This document shows positions 50,880 to 59,616 of a DNA stretch of 64,000 bases, one piece after another. The translations under genes and the position numbers were made by a program. The stretch comes from Christiangramia oceanisediminis (GTDB lineage: Bacteria > Bacteroidota > Bacteroidia > Flavobacteriales > Flavobacteriaceae), in the NCBI RefSeq assembly GCF_022570735.2, contig NZ_JANCNS010000003.1, forward strand, positions 124,001-188,000. Reading direction: 5' to 3'. Within the stretch, counting starts at the first letter, position 1. The number at the start of each line of letters is the position of its first letter. Under the pieces are notes generated by a model that worked only from the letters and a program-made list of their open reading frames with translations, had not been told where the DNA came from and searched no databases.

Positions 50880-52190
50880 ATGAAACTGATATATAGACAA
50901 ATTCTACTAACATTTATGTGTTTGCCATTTATAGCCCAGGCACAGCAAACCCCGGCTCCCCAACAAACCGAAGCCGTTACTATAGTTGGCGCAACGGCTC
51001 ATCTAGGAAATGGAGAAATTATCGAAAACAGCCTGATCATTTTCGAAGATGGAAAGTTGACCCAGGTAATGGATGCCAACACTAAAATACAGTACCGCGG
51101 TAAAATCATTCAGGCAGAAGGAAAACATGTATATCCTGGATTTATTGCACCTAATTCAACTTTAGGGATCGGGGAGATCGATGCCGTAAGACCTACGCTA
51201 GATGAGGATGAGATCGGTGAGATCCTGCCGAACGTACGGAGTTTGATCGCTTACAATGCCGAAAGTAAAGTCGTTGAATCCATGAGACCAAATGGAGTGC
51301 TGCTCGGGCAGATCGTTCCCCGTGGCGGACTGGTTTCCGGAACTTCTTCAGTAGTTCAGTTTGACGCATGGAACTGGGAAGACGCGGTGATCAGGGAAGA
51401 TGACGGGCTGCATATCAACTGGCCATCCGCTTTCAGGCGAGGACGCCCCTGGAGGGATGAAGATCCAAATCTCAAACCAAATGATGAATACAATAAAGAG
51501 CTTCAAAAGCTAAGCAGTTTCTTTGGTGAAGCAAAAGCGTATCTCTCAGGCAATCGGGACTATACCAACCTGGCTTACCTGGCCATTGAACCGGTTTTCA
51601 GCGGAGAGAAAAAAGTATTCGTACACGTAAATGGAGAAAAGGAAATTCTGGATGCCGTTCAATTCAAGAAAGACCAGGGAGTGCAGCATCTGGTGATCGT
51701 TGGTGGATACCATGCCGTTGACGTTGCTTCTGCACTTGTCGAAAATGAGATACCTGTACTTGTGAACAGGCCACATAGTACACCAGCCATGGACTACGAA
51801 GATTATGATTACCCTTATAAATTAGCGAAATTGCTACATGACCAGGAAGTGCTTGTAGGCCTGGAAAGCAGCGGGCAGATGGAACGAATGAACACAAGGA
51901 ACTTACCCTTCTATGCTGGAACGGTAGCAGCTTTTGGACTTGAAAAGGAAGAAGCCTTAAAAATGATCACCTCCAATACCGCCAGGATCCTTGGAATCGA
52001 TGAGAACTACGGAAGCCTGGAAAAGGGAAAATCGGCTACGCTATTTATTTCGGAAGGTGACGCGCTGGATATGAGAACAAACATCATTTCCCATGCCTGG
52101 ATAGACGGAAGGGCGATTAGCCTGGAAACTCACCAGACGGAACTTTGGAAGCGATATTCTAATAAATATAAGGACGAGGATAAGGAATAG
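50880..52190 (+). CDS. Exported amidohydrolase-fold protein lacking metal ligands
   Basis: A 436-residue secreted protein (signal RQILLTFMCLPFIAQAQQ). It has the amidohydrolase frame: TIVGATAHLGNGEIIENSLI at the start and SLEKGKSATLFISEGDALDM at the end. The usual HxH position reads GKHVYPGFIAPNSTLGIGEI, with no histidine pair, and I see no histidine or SDD aspartate at later ligand positions (LVGLESSGQMERMN instead). It resembles the N-terminal half of the preceding protein. It is probably a non-catalytic or substrate-binding partner, co-transcribed with that gene. Confidence 0.78.
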   Translation: MKLIYRQILLTFMCLPFIAQAQQTPAPQQTEAVTIVGATAHLGNGEIIENSLIIFEDGKLTQVMDANTKIQYRGKIIQAEGKHVYPGFIAPNSTLGIGEIDAVRPTLDEDEIGEILPNVRSLIAYNAESKVVESMRPNGVLLGQIVPRGGLVSGTSSVVQFDAWNWEDAVIREDDGLHINWPSAFRRGRPWRDEDPNLKPNDEYNKELQKLSSFFGEAKAYLSGNRDYTNLAYLAIEPVFSGEKKVFVHVNGEKEILDAVQFKKDQGVQHLVIVGGYHAVDVASALVENEIPVLVNRPHSTPAMDYEDYDYPYKLAKLLHDQEVLVGLESSGQMERMNTRNLPFYAGTVAAFGLEKEEALKMITSNTARILGIDENYGSLEKGKSATLFISEGDALDMRTNIISHAWIDGRAISLETHQTELWKRYSNKYKDEDKE

Positions 52191-52210
52191 AACAGGTTCG
52201 GCGCAATTGG

Positions 52211-52540
52211 AGGCCTTCGACTGCATTCAGGCTGTTATGTGGTAATGGAAAGAAGTTTTGATTAACTTCGATAGCCTTCGACTCCGCTCAGGCTGACATA
52301 AAGTTTAAAATTGATCCTGTCCAGCAGACTTAGACTGAGATTGAGCTGATATGTGGAAATAGAAAGAGGTTTTGATTAACTTCGATAGCCTTCGACTCCG
52401 CTCGGGCTGACAGTCTAATCCAAGAAGTTTATGCCATAAAGAAAGACTGCTGGCCTTCCACTGCGCCTGGTTTGAAATAGAGAAAAGGCAAAGGTCTTTG
52501 TTATAGTCGATAGCCTTCTACTGCTCTCAGCCTAACATTT
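52211..52540. repeat. Degenerate tandem repeats, about 115-125 bp unit
   Basis: The word GATAGCCTTCGACTCCGCTC followed by AGGCTGACA occurs at 52270-52298 and 52384-52412, with decayed versions at 52211-52236, 52450-52470 and 52509-52537. The interval also repeats: GTGGTAATGGAAAGAAGTTT before the second and GTGGAAATAGAAAGAGGTTT before the fourth, each followed by TGATTAACTTC. This fills the whole 415 bp gap between the amidohydrolase and methyltransferase genes; no gene is present. Confidence 0.8.
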
Positions 52541-52605
52541 TCTACTGCAATTAAGCTTTTAAACTGAGCTTTTTTAATGCCTAATAAGTCCGTATTTTAG
52601 CAGCC

Positions 52606-53412
52606 ATGCTTAAGAAGATCACGAGTGCGCAGAACCGGGAAATAAAAAGATTGCTGCAGTTACAGGATAAATCCCGGAACCGCAAAAAAGAAGGAGTTTT
52701 TATAGTTGAAGGAAAAAGGGAAACACAGCTTGCCCTTAAAGGTGGTTACGAGGCGGTTCATTTCTACTTTTGTCCGAATCTAGTGGATTTCGACGAAGTG
52801 ATAAAGCTTGCAAAAGCTTCAGAAGAAACCAGTCCCGAGATCATCGAGATAAGCCTTGAGGTTTATGAAAAAGTTGCTTATCGAGGCAGTACTGAGGGAG
52901 TTATCACTGTTTTCAATAGTAGAGAACATGAACTCAAGGATATCGTTTTTAAAAATCAAAATCCGTTGATCCTGGTTGCGGAAGCACCTGAAAAACCTGG
53001 AAATATTGGGGCCTTATTAAGAACTGCCGACGCCGCTGCAGTAGACGCAGTGATCATCGCTAACCCGAAAACCGATCTTTATAACCCTAATATCATCCGG
53101 AGCAGCGTGGGTTGTGTTTTCACAAACCAGGTCGCAATAGGAAACACGACAGAGATCATCGAATTTCTTAAGAATAAAAATATCGGAATTTACGCTGCAG
53201 CTTTGCAATCGTCCAGGGTCTATCACGAGATCGACTTCAGTCCGGCTTCGGCTATCGTAGTTGGAACAGAGGCTACGGGACTCAGCGACCAATGGCTTGA
53301 AAATTCAACCCAGAACATCATTATTCCCATGCAGGGAGCTATAGATAGCATGAATGTTTCGGTCGCTGCCGGAATATTGATCTTCGAAGCCAGCAGGCAG
53401 CGTTCCATTTAA
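52606..53412 (+). CDS. SpoU/TrmH-family RNA 2'-O-methyltransferase
   Basis: A 268-residue SPOUT methyltransferase. An N-terminal L30e-like substrate-binding domain (about 20-105, KKEGVFIVEGKRETQLAL) is followed by the knotted catalytic domain: motif 1 PEKPGNIGALLRTADAAAVD, motif 2 IIVGTEATGLSDQWL (seen as AIVVGTEATGLS), motif 3 IIIPMQGAIDSMNVSVAAGI. All are complete. Target may be 23S rRNA (RlmB-like) or tRNA; it cannot be settled from sequence alone. Confidence 0.9.
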   Translation: MLKKITSAQNREIKRLLQLQDKSRNRKKEGVFIVEGKRETQLALKGGYEAVHFYFCPNLVDFDEVIKLAKASEETSPEIIEISLEVYEKVAYRGSTEGVITVFNSREHELKDIVFKNQNPLILVAEAPEKPGNIGALLRTADAAAVDAVIIANPKTDLYNPNIIRSSVGCVFTNQVAIGNTTEIIEFLKNKNIGIYAAALQSSRVYHEIDFSPASAIVVGTEATGLSDQWLENSTQNIIIPMQGAIDSMNVSVAAGILIFEASRQRSI

Positions 53413-53424
53413 AAAATCTCAAAT

Positions 53425-54663
53425 TTGAAACCAGAAACCCTATTCTATATTATCATTGGCATTATTATCATAGATTTTGTGATCGACAAGATCCTTGATT
53501 CGCTTAACGCCAGGCATTTTAATGATCCGGTGCCGCAAGAACTTTCAGATGTTTACGACACCGAAGAATACGAACGCTCCCAGCGATATAAGAAAGAGCG
53601 CTTCAAATTTGGAATGATCACTTCCACCTTTTCGGTTTTACTTACCCTGGGATTTATCATTTTCGATGGTTTTGCCTGGGTAGATGAAATCGCGCGAAGT
53701 ATCAGCGATAATTCCATTGTGATCGCCCTGATCTTTTTTGGCATCATCATGCTGGGAAGCGATATTTTAATGACCCCATTTTCGTGGTACAGCACCTTCG
53801 TCATCGAAGAGAAATATGGATTTAATAAAACGTCAAAAGGCACCTTTTTCCTGGATAAAATAAAAGGTCTTGCGATGACGGCCGTTATCGGGGGTGGTAT
53901 CCTGGCTTTGATCGTCTGGTTCTACCAGTTCGCCGGGGATGATTTCTGGTGGTATGCCTGGATCCTTATCACAATATTCACAGTTTTTATGAACATGTTC
54001 TATGCAAAGCTCATTGTTCCGCTATTCAACAAGCAAACACCGCTGGAAAATGGCTCGTTAAGAGATAAAATAGAGGGTTATGCTAACAGCGTTGGCTTTA
54101 AACTGGACAATATCTTCGTGATAGACGGCTCAAAGCGAAGTACCAAGGCGAATGCCTATTTTTCAGGCTTCGGAAGTGAAAAAAGGATCACGCTTTACGA
54201 TACCCTTATCAACGACCTCGAAGAAGAAGAGATCGTTGCAGTACTGGCTCATGAAGTAGGACATTATAAAAAAAATCACATTATTATCAATTTGATCGCT
54301 TCTGTGATCACCACCGGGTTTACCCTTTGGTTATTATCGGTTTTTGTTGGCAATCCCATACTTTCACAGGCGCTTGGGGTCGCCGAACCCAGTTTCCATA
54401 TTGGCCTTATCGCCTTCGGAATTCTATACAGTCCTATTTCAGAAATTACAGGCCTTATAATGAATTTTATATCACGAAAATTTGAATACCAGGCCGATAA
54501 TTTTGCAGGCTCAACCTACGATGCCGATTCGCTGATCTCCAGCCTGAAGAAGCTTTCCCGGAATACATTGAGCAATCTTACTCCACATAAAGCCTATATT
54601 TTTGTGCATTATTCACACCCCAGCCTGTTGCAAAGATATCGCAACCTGAAGACCGGTTTTTAG
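53425..54663 (+). CDS. M48-family membrane metallopeptidase (Ste24-like)
   Basis: A 412-residue polytopic zinc protease, starting at a TTG (MKPETLFYIIIGIIIIDFVI) 12 bp after the methyltransferase. The zinc motif is LAHEVGHYKKNH (His276, Glu277, His280) and the third ligand Glu is in ISRKFEYQADNFA. The two-part helical bundle and the NAYFSGFGSEKRITLYDTL block match the CAAX protease/Ste24 group, which in bacteria takes part in membrane-protein quality control. Confidence 0.92.
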   Translation: MKPETLFYIIIGIIIIDFVIDKILDSLNARHFNDPVPQELSDVYDTEEYERSQRYKKERFKFGMITSTFSVLLTLGFIIFDGFAWVDEIARSISDNSIVIALIFFGIIMLGSDILMTPFSWYSTFVIEEKYGFNKTSKGTFFLDKIKGLAMTAVIGGGILALIVWFYQFAGDDFWWYAWILITIFTVFMNMFYAKLIVPLFNKQTPLENGSLRDKIEGYANSVGFKLDNIFVIDGSKRSTKANAYFSGFGSEKRITLYDTLINDLEEEEIVAVLAHEVGHYKKNHIIINLIASVITTGFTLWLLSVFVGNPILSQALGVAEPSFHIGLIAFGILYSPISEITGLIMNFISRKFEYQADNFAGSTYDADSLISSLKKLSRNTLSNLTPHKAYIFVHYSHPSLLQRYRNLKTGF

Positions 54664-54698
54664 TTGTGTCATTACTATCTTAATTGTATTTTTAACCT

Positions 54699-56915
54699 AT
54701 GACCGAAGCAGCTATAGCAAAAGAAAACAAGCAGATTGCCAGGCAGTACAAGGAACTGCTCAGGATAAGCTATCAAACCCTTACCGAGGAGGACAAGAAA
54801 CTCATCAGGAAGGCCTTTGATACGGCTGTTGATGCCCACAGCGATCAGCGCAGGAAATCGGGAGAAGCCTATATTTTCCACCCTATCGCGGTTGCCAAGA
54901 TCGTAGCTTCAGAAATCGGTCTGGATGCTACTTCTATCGCTGCAGCACTGCTTCACGATGTGGTGGAAGACACCCGATATACCCTGAACGATCTTCGCGA
55001 AATGTTTGGTGAGCAGGTAGCCAAAATTGTTGATGGGCTTACCAAAATTTCCAATCTGAAGAAGGATAAGGATGTTTCCCTGCAGGCCGAAAACTTCAGG
55101 AAAATGCTGCTTACCCTTAACGACGACGTACGGGTTATCATTATCAAAATAGCCGACAGGTTGCACAATATGCAAACCATGGATGCGATGCGGCCGGATA
55201 AGCAGGTAAAGATCGCTTCAGAAACACTATATATCTACGCTCCCCTGGCCCACCGAATCGGGCTTTATAATATAAAAACAGAACTGGAAGACCTTGGCCT
55301 TAAATATACTGAGCCAGATGTCTACCAGGAGATCCTTACCAAAATGAAGGAAAGTAAGGAGGAGCAGGATGCCTATATCAAGCAATTTACCAAGGTGATC
55401 CAGGACTCACTGGACAAGGAAGATTTTGATTACGAGATAAAGGGAAGGCCAAAATCCATCTATTCTATAAACCGCAAGATCAAGGCACAAAATATCAGTT
55501 TTGACGAGGTCTATGATAAGTTCGCGATCCGGATCATATATAAAAGTGAACCTTCTCAGGAAAAATTCCTGGCCTGGAAGATCTATTCCATCGTGACCGA
55601 TCACTTCAGACCCAATCCTACAAGATTGAGAGACTGGATATCATCTCCAAAATCAACCGGATACGAAGCCCTGCATATTACGGTAATGGGACCTAAAGGC
55701 CGATGGGTGGAAGTGCAGATTCGCAGTGAACGCATGAACGAGATCGCTGAAAAGGGATATGCAGCCCATTACAAATACAAGCAGGGCAAACCAAGCCAAA
55801 AAGAAGAAGGTGGATTCGAAGAATGGGTAACCCGTTTGCAGGAGGCGTTGGAGAATCCAGAGATCAATGCGGTAGATTTTGTGGAACAGTTCAAATTAAA
55901 CCTGTATTCCAAGGAGATCTTCGTGTTTACCCCGCAGGGAGACCTGAAATCCCTTCCAAAAGGATCTACTCCGCTCGATTTCGCATTCAGCATACATACC
56001 GAAATTGGTTTACATACGCGTGGTGCCAGGGTCAACAACAAACTGGTACCATTAAGCCATGAGCTGAAAAGCGGCGACCAGGTAGAGATCATCACCTCAG
56101 ACAGCGCGAAGCCAAATATCAACTGGCTGGATTATGCCAATACGGCAAGGGCAAGGGCTAAGATAAAATCTTCTCTAAAAGAAGAGAAAAAAGAGATCGC
56201 CGAAGAAGGAAAAGCTATTCTTGCCAGGAAGTTGAAGGCTCAGAAGATACAGTTCAATGAGAAATCGATCAATGAACTGGTGCTTTTCTTCAACTTAAAG
56301 ACCAGCCTTGACCTTTTCTACAGAGTAGGAATTGGAAAAATAGATAACCAGATGCTGAAGGATTTTGCCAATTCCAGAAGCAACGCCCTGGTTAGTTATT
56401 TTAAGAATAAGATCCGCAGTAAACCTTCGGTCTCTACAGAAGTACACAAAGAAGAGATCACGGCTAAATACGACCAGCTGGTCTTCGGAAAAGAAGAAGA
56501 AAAACTGGAGTATAAGCTTTCGAATTGCTGTAACCCGATCCCGGGTGATAATGTCTTCGGATTTATTTCAGTAAACGATGGCATAAAAGTTCATAAAAAG
56601 GACTGCCCGAATGCGCTTCAGCTTCAAAGCAATTATGCCTACCGCATCATCCAGGCCAAGTGGATAGACAGTTCGCAACAGGATTTCGTGGCGGTGATCA
56701 AGTTGCAGGGAATTGATAATATCGGGCTGGTAAGCGAGGTGACCCAGGAGATCTCCAGCAACATGCACGTGAACATGAAGAACCTGAATTTTGACAGTTC
56801 AGATGGGATCTTCAGCGGGCGTATCACCCTGGTCGTTAAGAATAACAATATTCTGAATACCATCATTCAGAGGCTGAAAAAAATTAACGGGATAGACAAG
56901 GTAAGCCGTGAATAA
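54699..56915 (+). CDS. rsh: RelA/SpoT-homologue (p)ppGpp synthetase/hydrolase
   Basis: A 738-residue stringent-response enzyme. Order: HD hydrolase domain with ALLHDVVEDTRYTLNDLREM (His86-Asp87), KIADRLHNMQTMDAM; synthetase domain with FAIRIIYKSEPSQEKFLAWK and SSPKSTGYEALHITVMGPKG; TGS domain (about 408-470, IFVFTPQGDLKSLPKGSTPL); a helical and zinc-finger-like region with NCCNPIPGDNVFGF; C-terminal ACT domain. Both catalytic halves look functional, so it is probably the single long bifunctional RSH. Confidence 0.95.
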   Translation: MTEAAIAKENKQIARQYKELLRISYQTLTEEDKKLIRKAFDTAVDAHSDQRRKSGEAYIFHPIAVAKIVASEIGLDATSIAAALLHDVVEDTRYTLNDLREMFGEQVAKIVDGLTKISNLKKDKDVSLQAENFRKMLLTLNDDVRVIIIKIADRLHNMQTMDAMRPDKQVKIASETLYIYAPLAHRIGLYNIKTELEDLGLKYTEPDVYQEILTKMKESKEEQDAYIKQFTKVIQDSLDKEDFDYEIKGRPKSIYSINRKIKAQNISFDEVYDKFAIRIIYKSEPSQEKFLAWKIYSIVTDHFRPNPTRLRDWISSPKSTGYEALHITVMGPKGRWVEVQIRSERMNEIAEKGYAAHYKYKQGKPSQKEEGGFEEWVTRLQEALENPEINAVDFVEQFKLNLYSKEIFVFTPQGDLKSLPKGSTPLDFAFSIHTEIGLHTRGARVNNKLVPLSHELKSGDQVEIITSDSAKPNINWLDYANTARARAKIKSSLKEEKKEIAEEGKAILARKLKAQKIQFNEKSINELVLFFNLKTSLDLFYRVGIGKIDNQMLKDFANSRSNALVSYFKNKIRSKPSVSTEVHKEEITAKYDQLVFGKEEEKLEYKLSNCCNPIPGDNVFGFISVNDGIKVHKKDCPNALQLQSNYAYRIIQAKWIDSSQQDFVAVIKLQGIDNIGLVSEVTQEISSNMHVNMKNLNFDSSDGIFSGRITLVVKNNNILNTIIQRLKKINGIDKVSRE

Positions 56916-56920
56916 ACTTA

Positions 56921-56928
56921 TACCTTTG
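56921..56928 (+). promoter_or_regulatory. Possible -7 box before the Fur-like gene
   Basis: TACCTTTG fits TAnnTTTG, the same octamer as before udk, 12 bases before the ATG at 56940. A -33 TTG is absent, and the gene may also be read through from the upstream rsh gene. Confidence 0.35.
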
Positions 56929-56939
56929 CAGAGCAAATT

Positions 56940-57395
56940 ATGAGCAAAAAAGTTGTAAATAAGAACGATCAGGCGGTCGTCAAGAACGTTTTCACCAAAT
57001 ATCTTGAAGATAAAGGGCACCGCAAGACACCAGAGCGATTTGCCATCCTTCAGGAGATCTATAATGCCGATGATCATTTTGATATAGAATCACTTTATAT
57101 TAAAATGAAGAACAAGAAATACCGGGTGAGCCGGGCGACGCTTTACAATACCATAGAATTATTGCTGGAATGCGGACTGGTGAGAAAGCATCAGTTTGGA
57201 CAGAATCAGGCTCAATATGAAAAGTCTTATTTTGACCGCCAGCACGATCATATCATACTTACCGATACCGGAGAAGTTATCGAGTTTTGTGATCCCAGAA
57301 TACAGAGTATCAAACAAACCATCGAGGAGGTTTTTGATATCGAGATCCAGAAACACTCTTTATACTTTTACGGCAACAAAAAATCAACTAACTAA
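56940..57395 (+). CDS. Fur-family transcriptional regulator
   Basis: A 151-residue winged-helix regulator. The DNA-binding part contains [20 protein letters not shown] and [20 protein letters not shown]; the metal-sensing region is [20 protein letters not shown]. Only one cysteine (FCDPRIQ) is at the place where many Fur proteins have a CxxC, and the second CxxC is absent, so a structural zinc site of that type is missing. Which metal or peroxide signal it senses is not visible. It lies between rsh and purA with short spacing (24 and 12 bp). Confidence 0.9.
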   Translation: MSKKVVNKNDQAVVKNVFTKYLEDKGHRKTPERFAILQEIYNADDHFDIESLYIKMKNKKYRVSRATLYNTIELLLECGLVRKHQFGQNQAQYEKSYFDRQHDHIILTDTGEVIEFCDPRIQSIKQTIEEVFDIEIQKHSLYFYGNKKSTN

Positions 57396-57407
57396 GTTTA
57401 TAAATTC

Positions 57408-58679
57408 ATGGCAGTAGATTTACTACTTGGTCTTCAATGGGGTGACGAAGGAAAAGGCAAAATTGTTGACGTCCTCACCTCGAACTACGATATTATTGCA
57501 CGTTTTCAGGGTGGTCCCAATGCAGGGCATACGCTTGAATTCGACGGACAGAAACACGTGCTTCATACTATCCCTTCCGGGATCTTTCATGATGACAGCG
57601 TGAACCTTGTTGGAAACGGGGTTGTGATCGACCCGGTGATCTTTAAAAAGGAACTGGACAACCTGGCAAAGCATAAGATCGATTATAAATCGAAATTATA
57701 CATTTCAAGAAAAGCCCATTTAATCCTTCCAACTCACCGCCTGCTGGACGCGGCTTCTGAAGCTGCCAAGGGAAAAGCGAAAATTGGCTCTACCTTAAAA
57801 GGTATCGGTCCTACCTATATGGACAAGACCGGGAGGAACGGGTTAAGAGTTGGGGACCTCGAAATGGAAGACTGGAAGGAGAAATATCGTGCTCTTGCCG
57901 ATAAGCATGAGAAGATGATCGCTTTCTATGATGTGGATGTTCAGTATGATCTTAAAGAGCTGGAAAAGGAATTCTGGACTGCTGTTGAGACCTTGAAAGA
58001 ATTAAAGTTCATCGATAGTGAGCAATACCTGCACGATGCCATGAAAAGCGGAAAAAGCATTCTGGCGGAAGGTGCGCAGGGTTCTTTACTCGATATTGAT
58101 TTTGGAACCTATCCATTTGTAACTTCTTCCAATACCACAGCAGCCGGAGCATGTACCGGTCTTGGGGTAGCACCAAGAAATATAGGCGAAGCCTACGGAA
58201 TTTTTAAAGCCTATACCACCAGAGTGGGTAGCGGCCCTTTCCCTACTGAACTTTTTGACGAAGTTGGCGAAACCATGGGACGTGTAGGGAACGAATTTGG
58301 AGCTACGACTGGGCGAAAGAGACGTTGTGGATGGCTGGACCTGGTAGCTTTAAAGTATGCCGTTCAGGTGAATGGGATCACTCAGCTTATCATGATGAAG
58401 GGTGATGTGCTTAGTGGCTTTGAGACTCTTAAAGTTTGTACCGCTTATAAATATAAAGGAGAGACCATTAAACATCTTCCTTATAATATTGAACCGGAAA
58501 ACCTGGAACCTGTCTATACAGAAGTAGAAGGCTGGAAGGAAGACCTGACAAAGATGACCGATGCTACTTCCCTTCCTAAAGAATTCAATGATTATGTTGC
58601 TTTTCTTGAGAAAGAACTGGAAGTGCCTATTAAAATGGTTTCGGTTGGACCAGACCGAACCCAGACCATCGTAAGATAA
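57408..58679 (+). CDS. purA: Adenylosuccinate synthase
   Basis: A 423-residue purine enzyme joining IMP and aspartate with GTP. LLGLQWGDEGKGKIVDVL (catalytic Asp and P-loop), FQGGPNAGHTLEFDGQKHVL (seen as NAGHT with the catalytic His), STLKGIGPTYMDKTGRNGLR, and TTGRKRRCGWLDLVALKYA are all family blocks. Length is normal. Terminates at the bidirectional hairpin at 58685. Confidence 0.97.
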   Translation: MAVDLLLGLQWGDEGKGKIVDVLTSNYDIIARFQGGPNAGHTLEFDGQKHVLHTIPSGIFHDDSVNLVGNGVVIDPVIFKKELDNLAKHKIDYKSKLYISRKAHLILPTHRLLDAASEAAKGKAKIGSTLKGIGPTYMDKTGRNGLRVGDLEMEDWKEKYRALADKHEKMIAFYDVDVQYDLKELEKEFWTAVETLKELKFIDSEQYLHDAMKSGKSILAEGAQGSLLDIDFGTYPFVTSSNTTAAGACTGLGVAPRNIGEAYGIFKAYTTRVGSGPFPTELFDEVGETMGRVGNEFGATTGRKRRCGWLDLVALKYAVQVNGITQLIMMKGDVLSGFETLKVCTAYKYKGETIKHLPYNIEPENLEPVYTEVEGWKEDLTKMTDATSLPKEFNDYVAFLEKELEVPIKMVSVGPDRTQTIVR

Positions 58680-58684
58680 ATCAA

Positions 58685-58715
58685 AAAGCCCTCGAAAATC
58701 GAGGGCTTTTCTTTT
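58685..58715. terminator. Bidirectional terminator between purA and the ferritin-like genes
   Basis: Perfect 11 bp stem (58685-58695 with 58699-58709) and AAA loop, with A-run before and T-rich run after; the two flanking genes converge here. Confidence 0.9.
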
Positions 58716-58733
58716 AGCAACTAATTTCTCTTT

Positions 58734-59585
58734 TTAGTTATCATCTTCGTTTACGATGAACAAACCAGCGATCGCTGCTGCGGTTTCTCCTGAAAGCGGC
58801 TCATCGAAAGCCTCGCTTACAGCATCTGAAACATTGCCTACGATATCATTTTCGTAAGTTAAACCGGTGAGGTCCACACCGCCCTGGGTCACATTTTCCT
58901 CGCCATCATATACAGCCTGTGTAGCTTCAGGCATTCCGTCTCCTCTCATACTTCCGGTGATCCAGCCTTTTAGCCCTCTGATACGCCTTACTTCAGAAGC
59001 ATGGCGAGCTTCAACCGAGTGAATTTGTAAAGCAGGCTCCAGGAATGGAGTTCCCATCAGGTTAGCCGCCTGGCCTTTATAAGCTCTTACACCGGTATCC
59101 TCAAAAGCCTGGGCCAAAGCCAAAAGCTGAGCCATAGCCGTTTCCTGGCCTATCCCGTTTTCATTGAAGGGATCAAAGGCTCCATTTGCCGTAAAATCAA
59201 AAGTTGGTTTATCAACGGGTGTAGCCCCGGCATTGGTAAGTCCTGCAACCAGAAAGTCCACGTGCGCTGATTCATGTTTTGATATTTGCATAAAAGCGGT
59301 TTCCTCTCGAGATCCGCCTTCAAGAACACCAGATTCGAGGGCCATTATATAGAATTCTGCTTCCAGGTATTCCAGTGTTAATGCCAGTTGCAGGGCATCT
59401 ACCGGAGAATTCTCCTGGAAATAAGCTGCGGCATTGGCCTTATTGGTGGCCAGTCCAAAAGGAATAGCGGCCATAGCGGCCTTTTTACCAAAACTTGACA
59501 AGGTATTGAACATCTCCCTCCTGGAGGTAGATTTAGTGGTTAATTTCTCGGATGTAAAATCATCCAGTAATTTTATAATACTCAT
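58734..59585 (-). CDS. Exported ferritin-like domain protein (second of pair)
   Basis: A 283-residue protein of the ferritin-like (desiccation-related, Ferritin_2) type. The N-terminus has a long polar lead and twin arginines, STSRREMFNTLSSFGKKAAM at about 20-39, then AAIPFGLATNKANAAA, which could be a Tat signal. The four-helix bundle carries likely di-iron ligands: ALTLEYLEAEFYIMAL, SKHESAHVDFLV, AQAFEDTGVRAYKG and HSVEARHASEVRRIR (two ExxH pairs and two Glu). Similar in layout to the upstream paralogue, 31 bp away. Enzymatic role unknown. Confidence 0.82.
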   Translation of the reverse strand: MSIIKLLDDFTSEKLTTKSTSRREMFNTLSSFGKKAAMAAIPFGLATNKANAAAYFQENSPVDALQLALTLEYLEAEFYIMALESGVLEGGSREETAFMQISKHESAHVDFLVAGLTNAGATPVDKPTFDFTANGAFDPFNENGIGQETAMAQLLALAQAFEDTGVRAYKGQAANLMGTPFLEPALQIHSVEARHASEVRRIRGLKGWITGSMRGDGMPEATQAVYDGEENVTQGGVDLTGLTYENDIVGNVSDAVSEAFDEPLSGETAAAIAGLFIVNEDDN

Positions 59586-59616
59586 AATAATATTTTTTTC
59601 GGGTTATAGATAGGAT

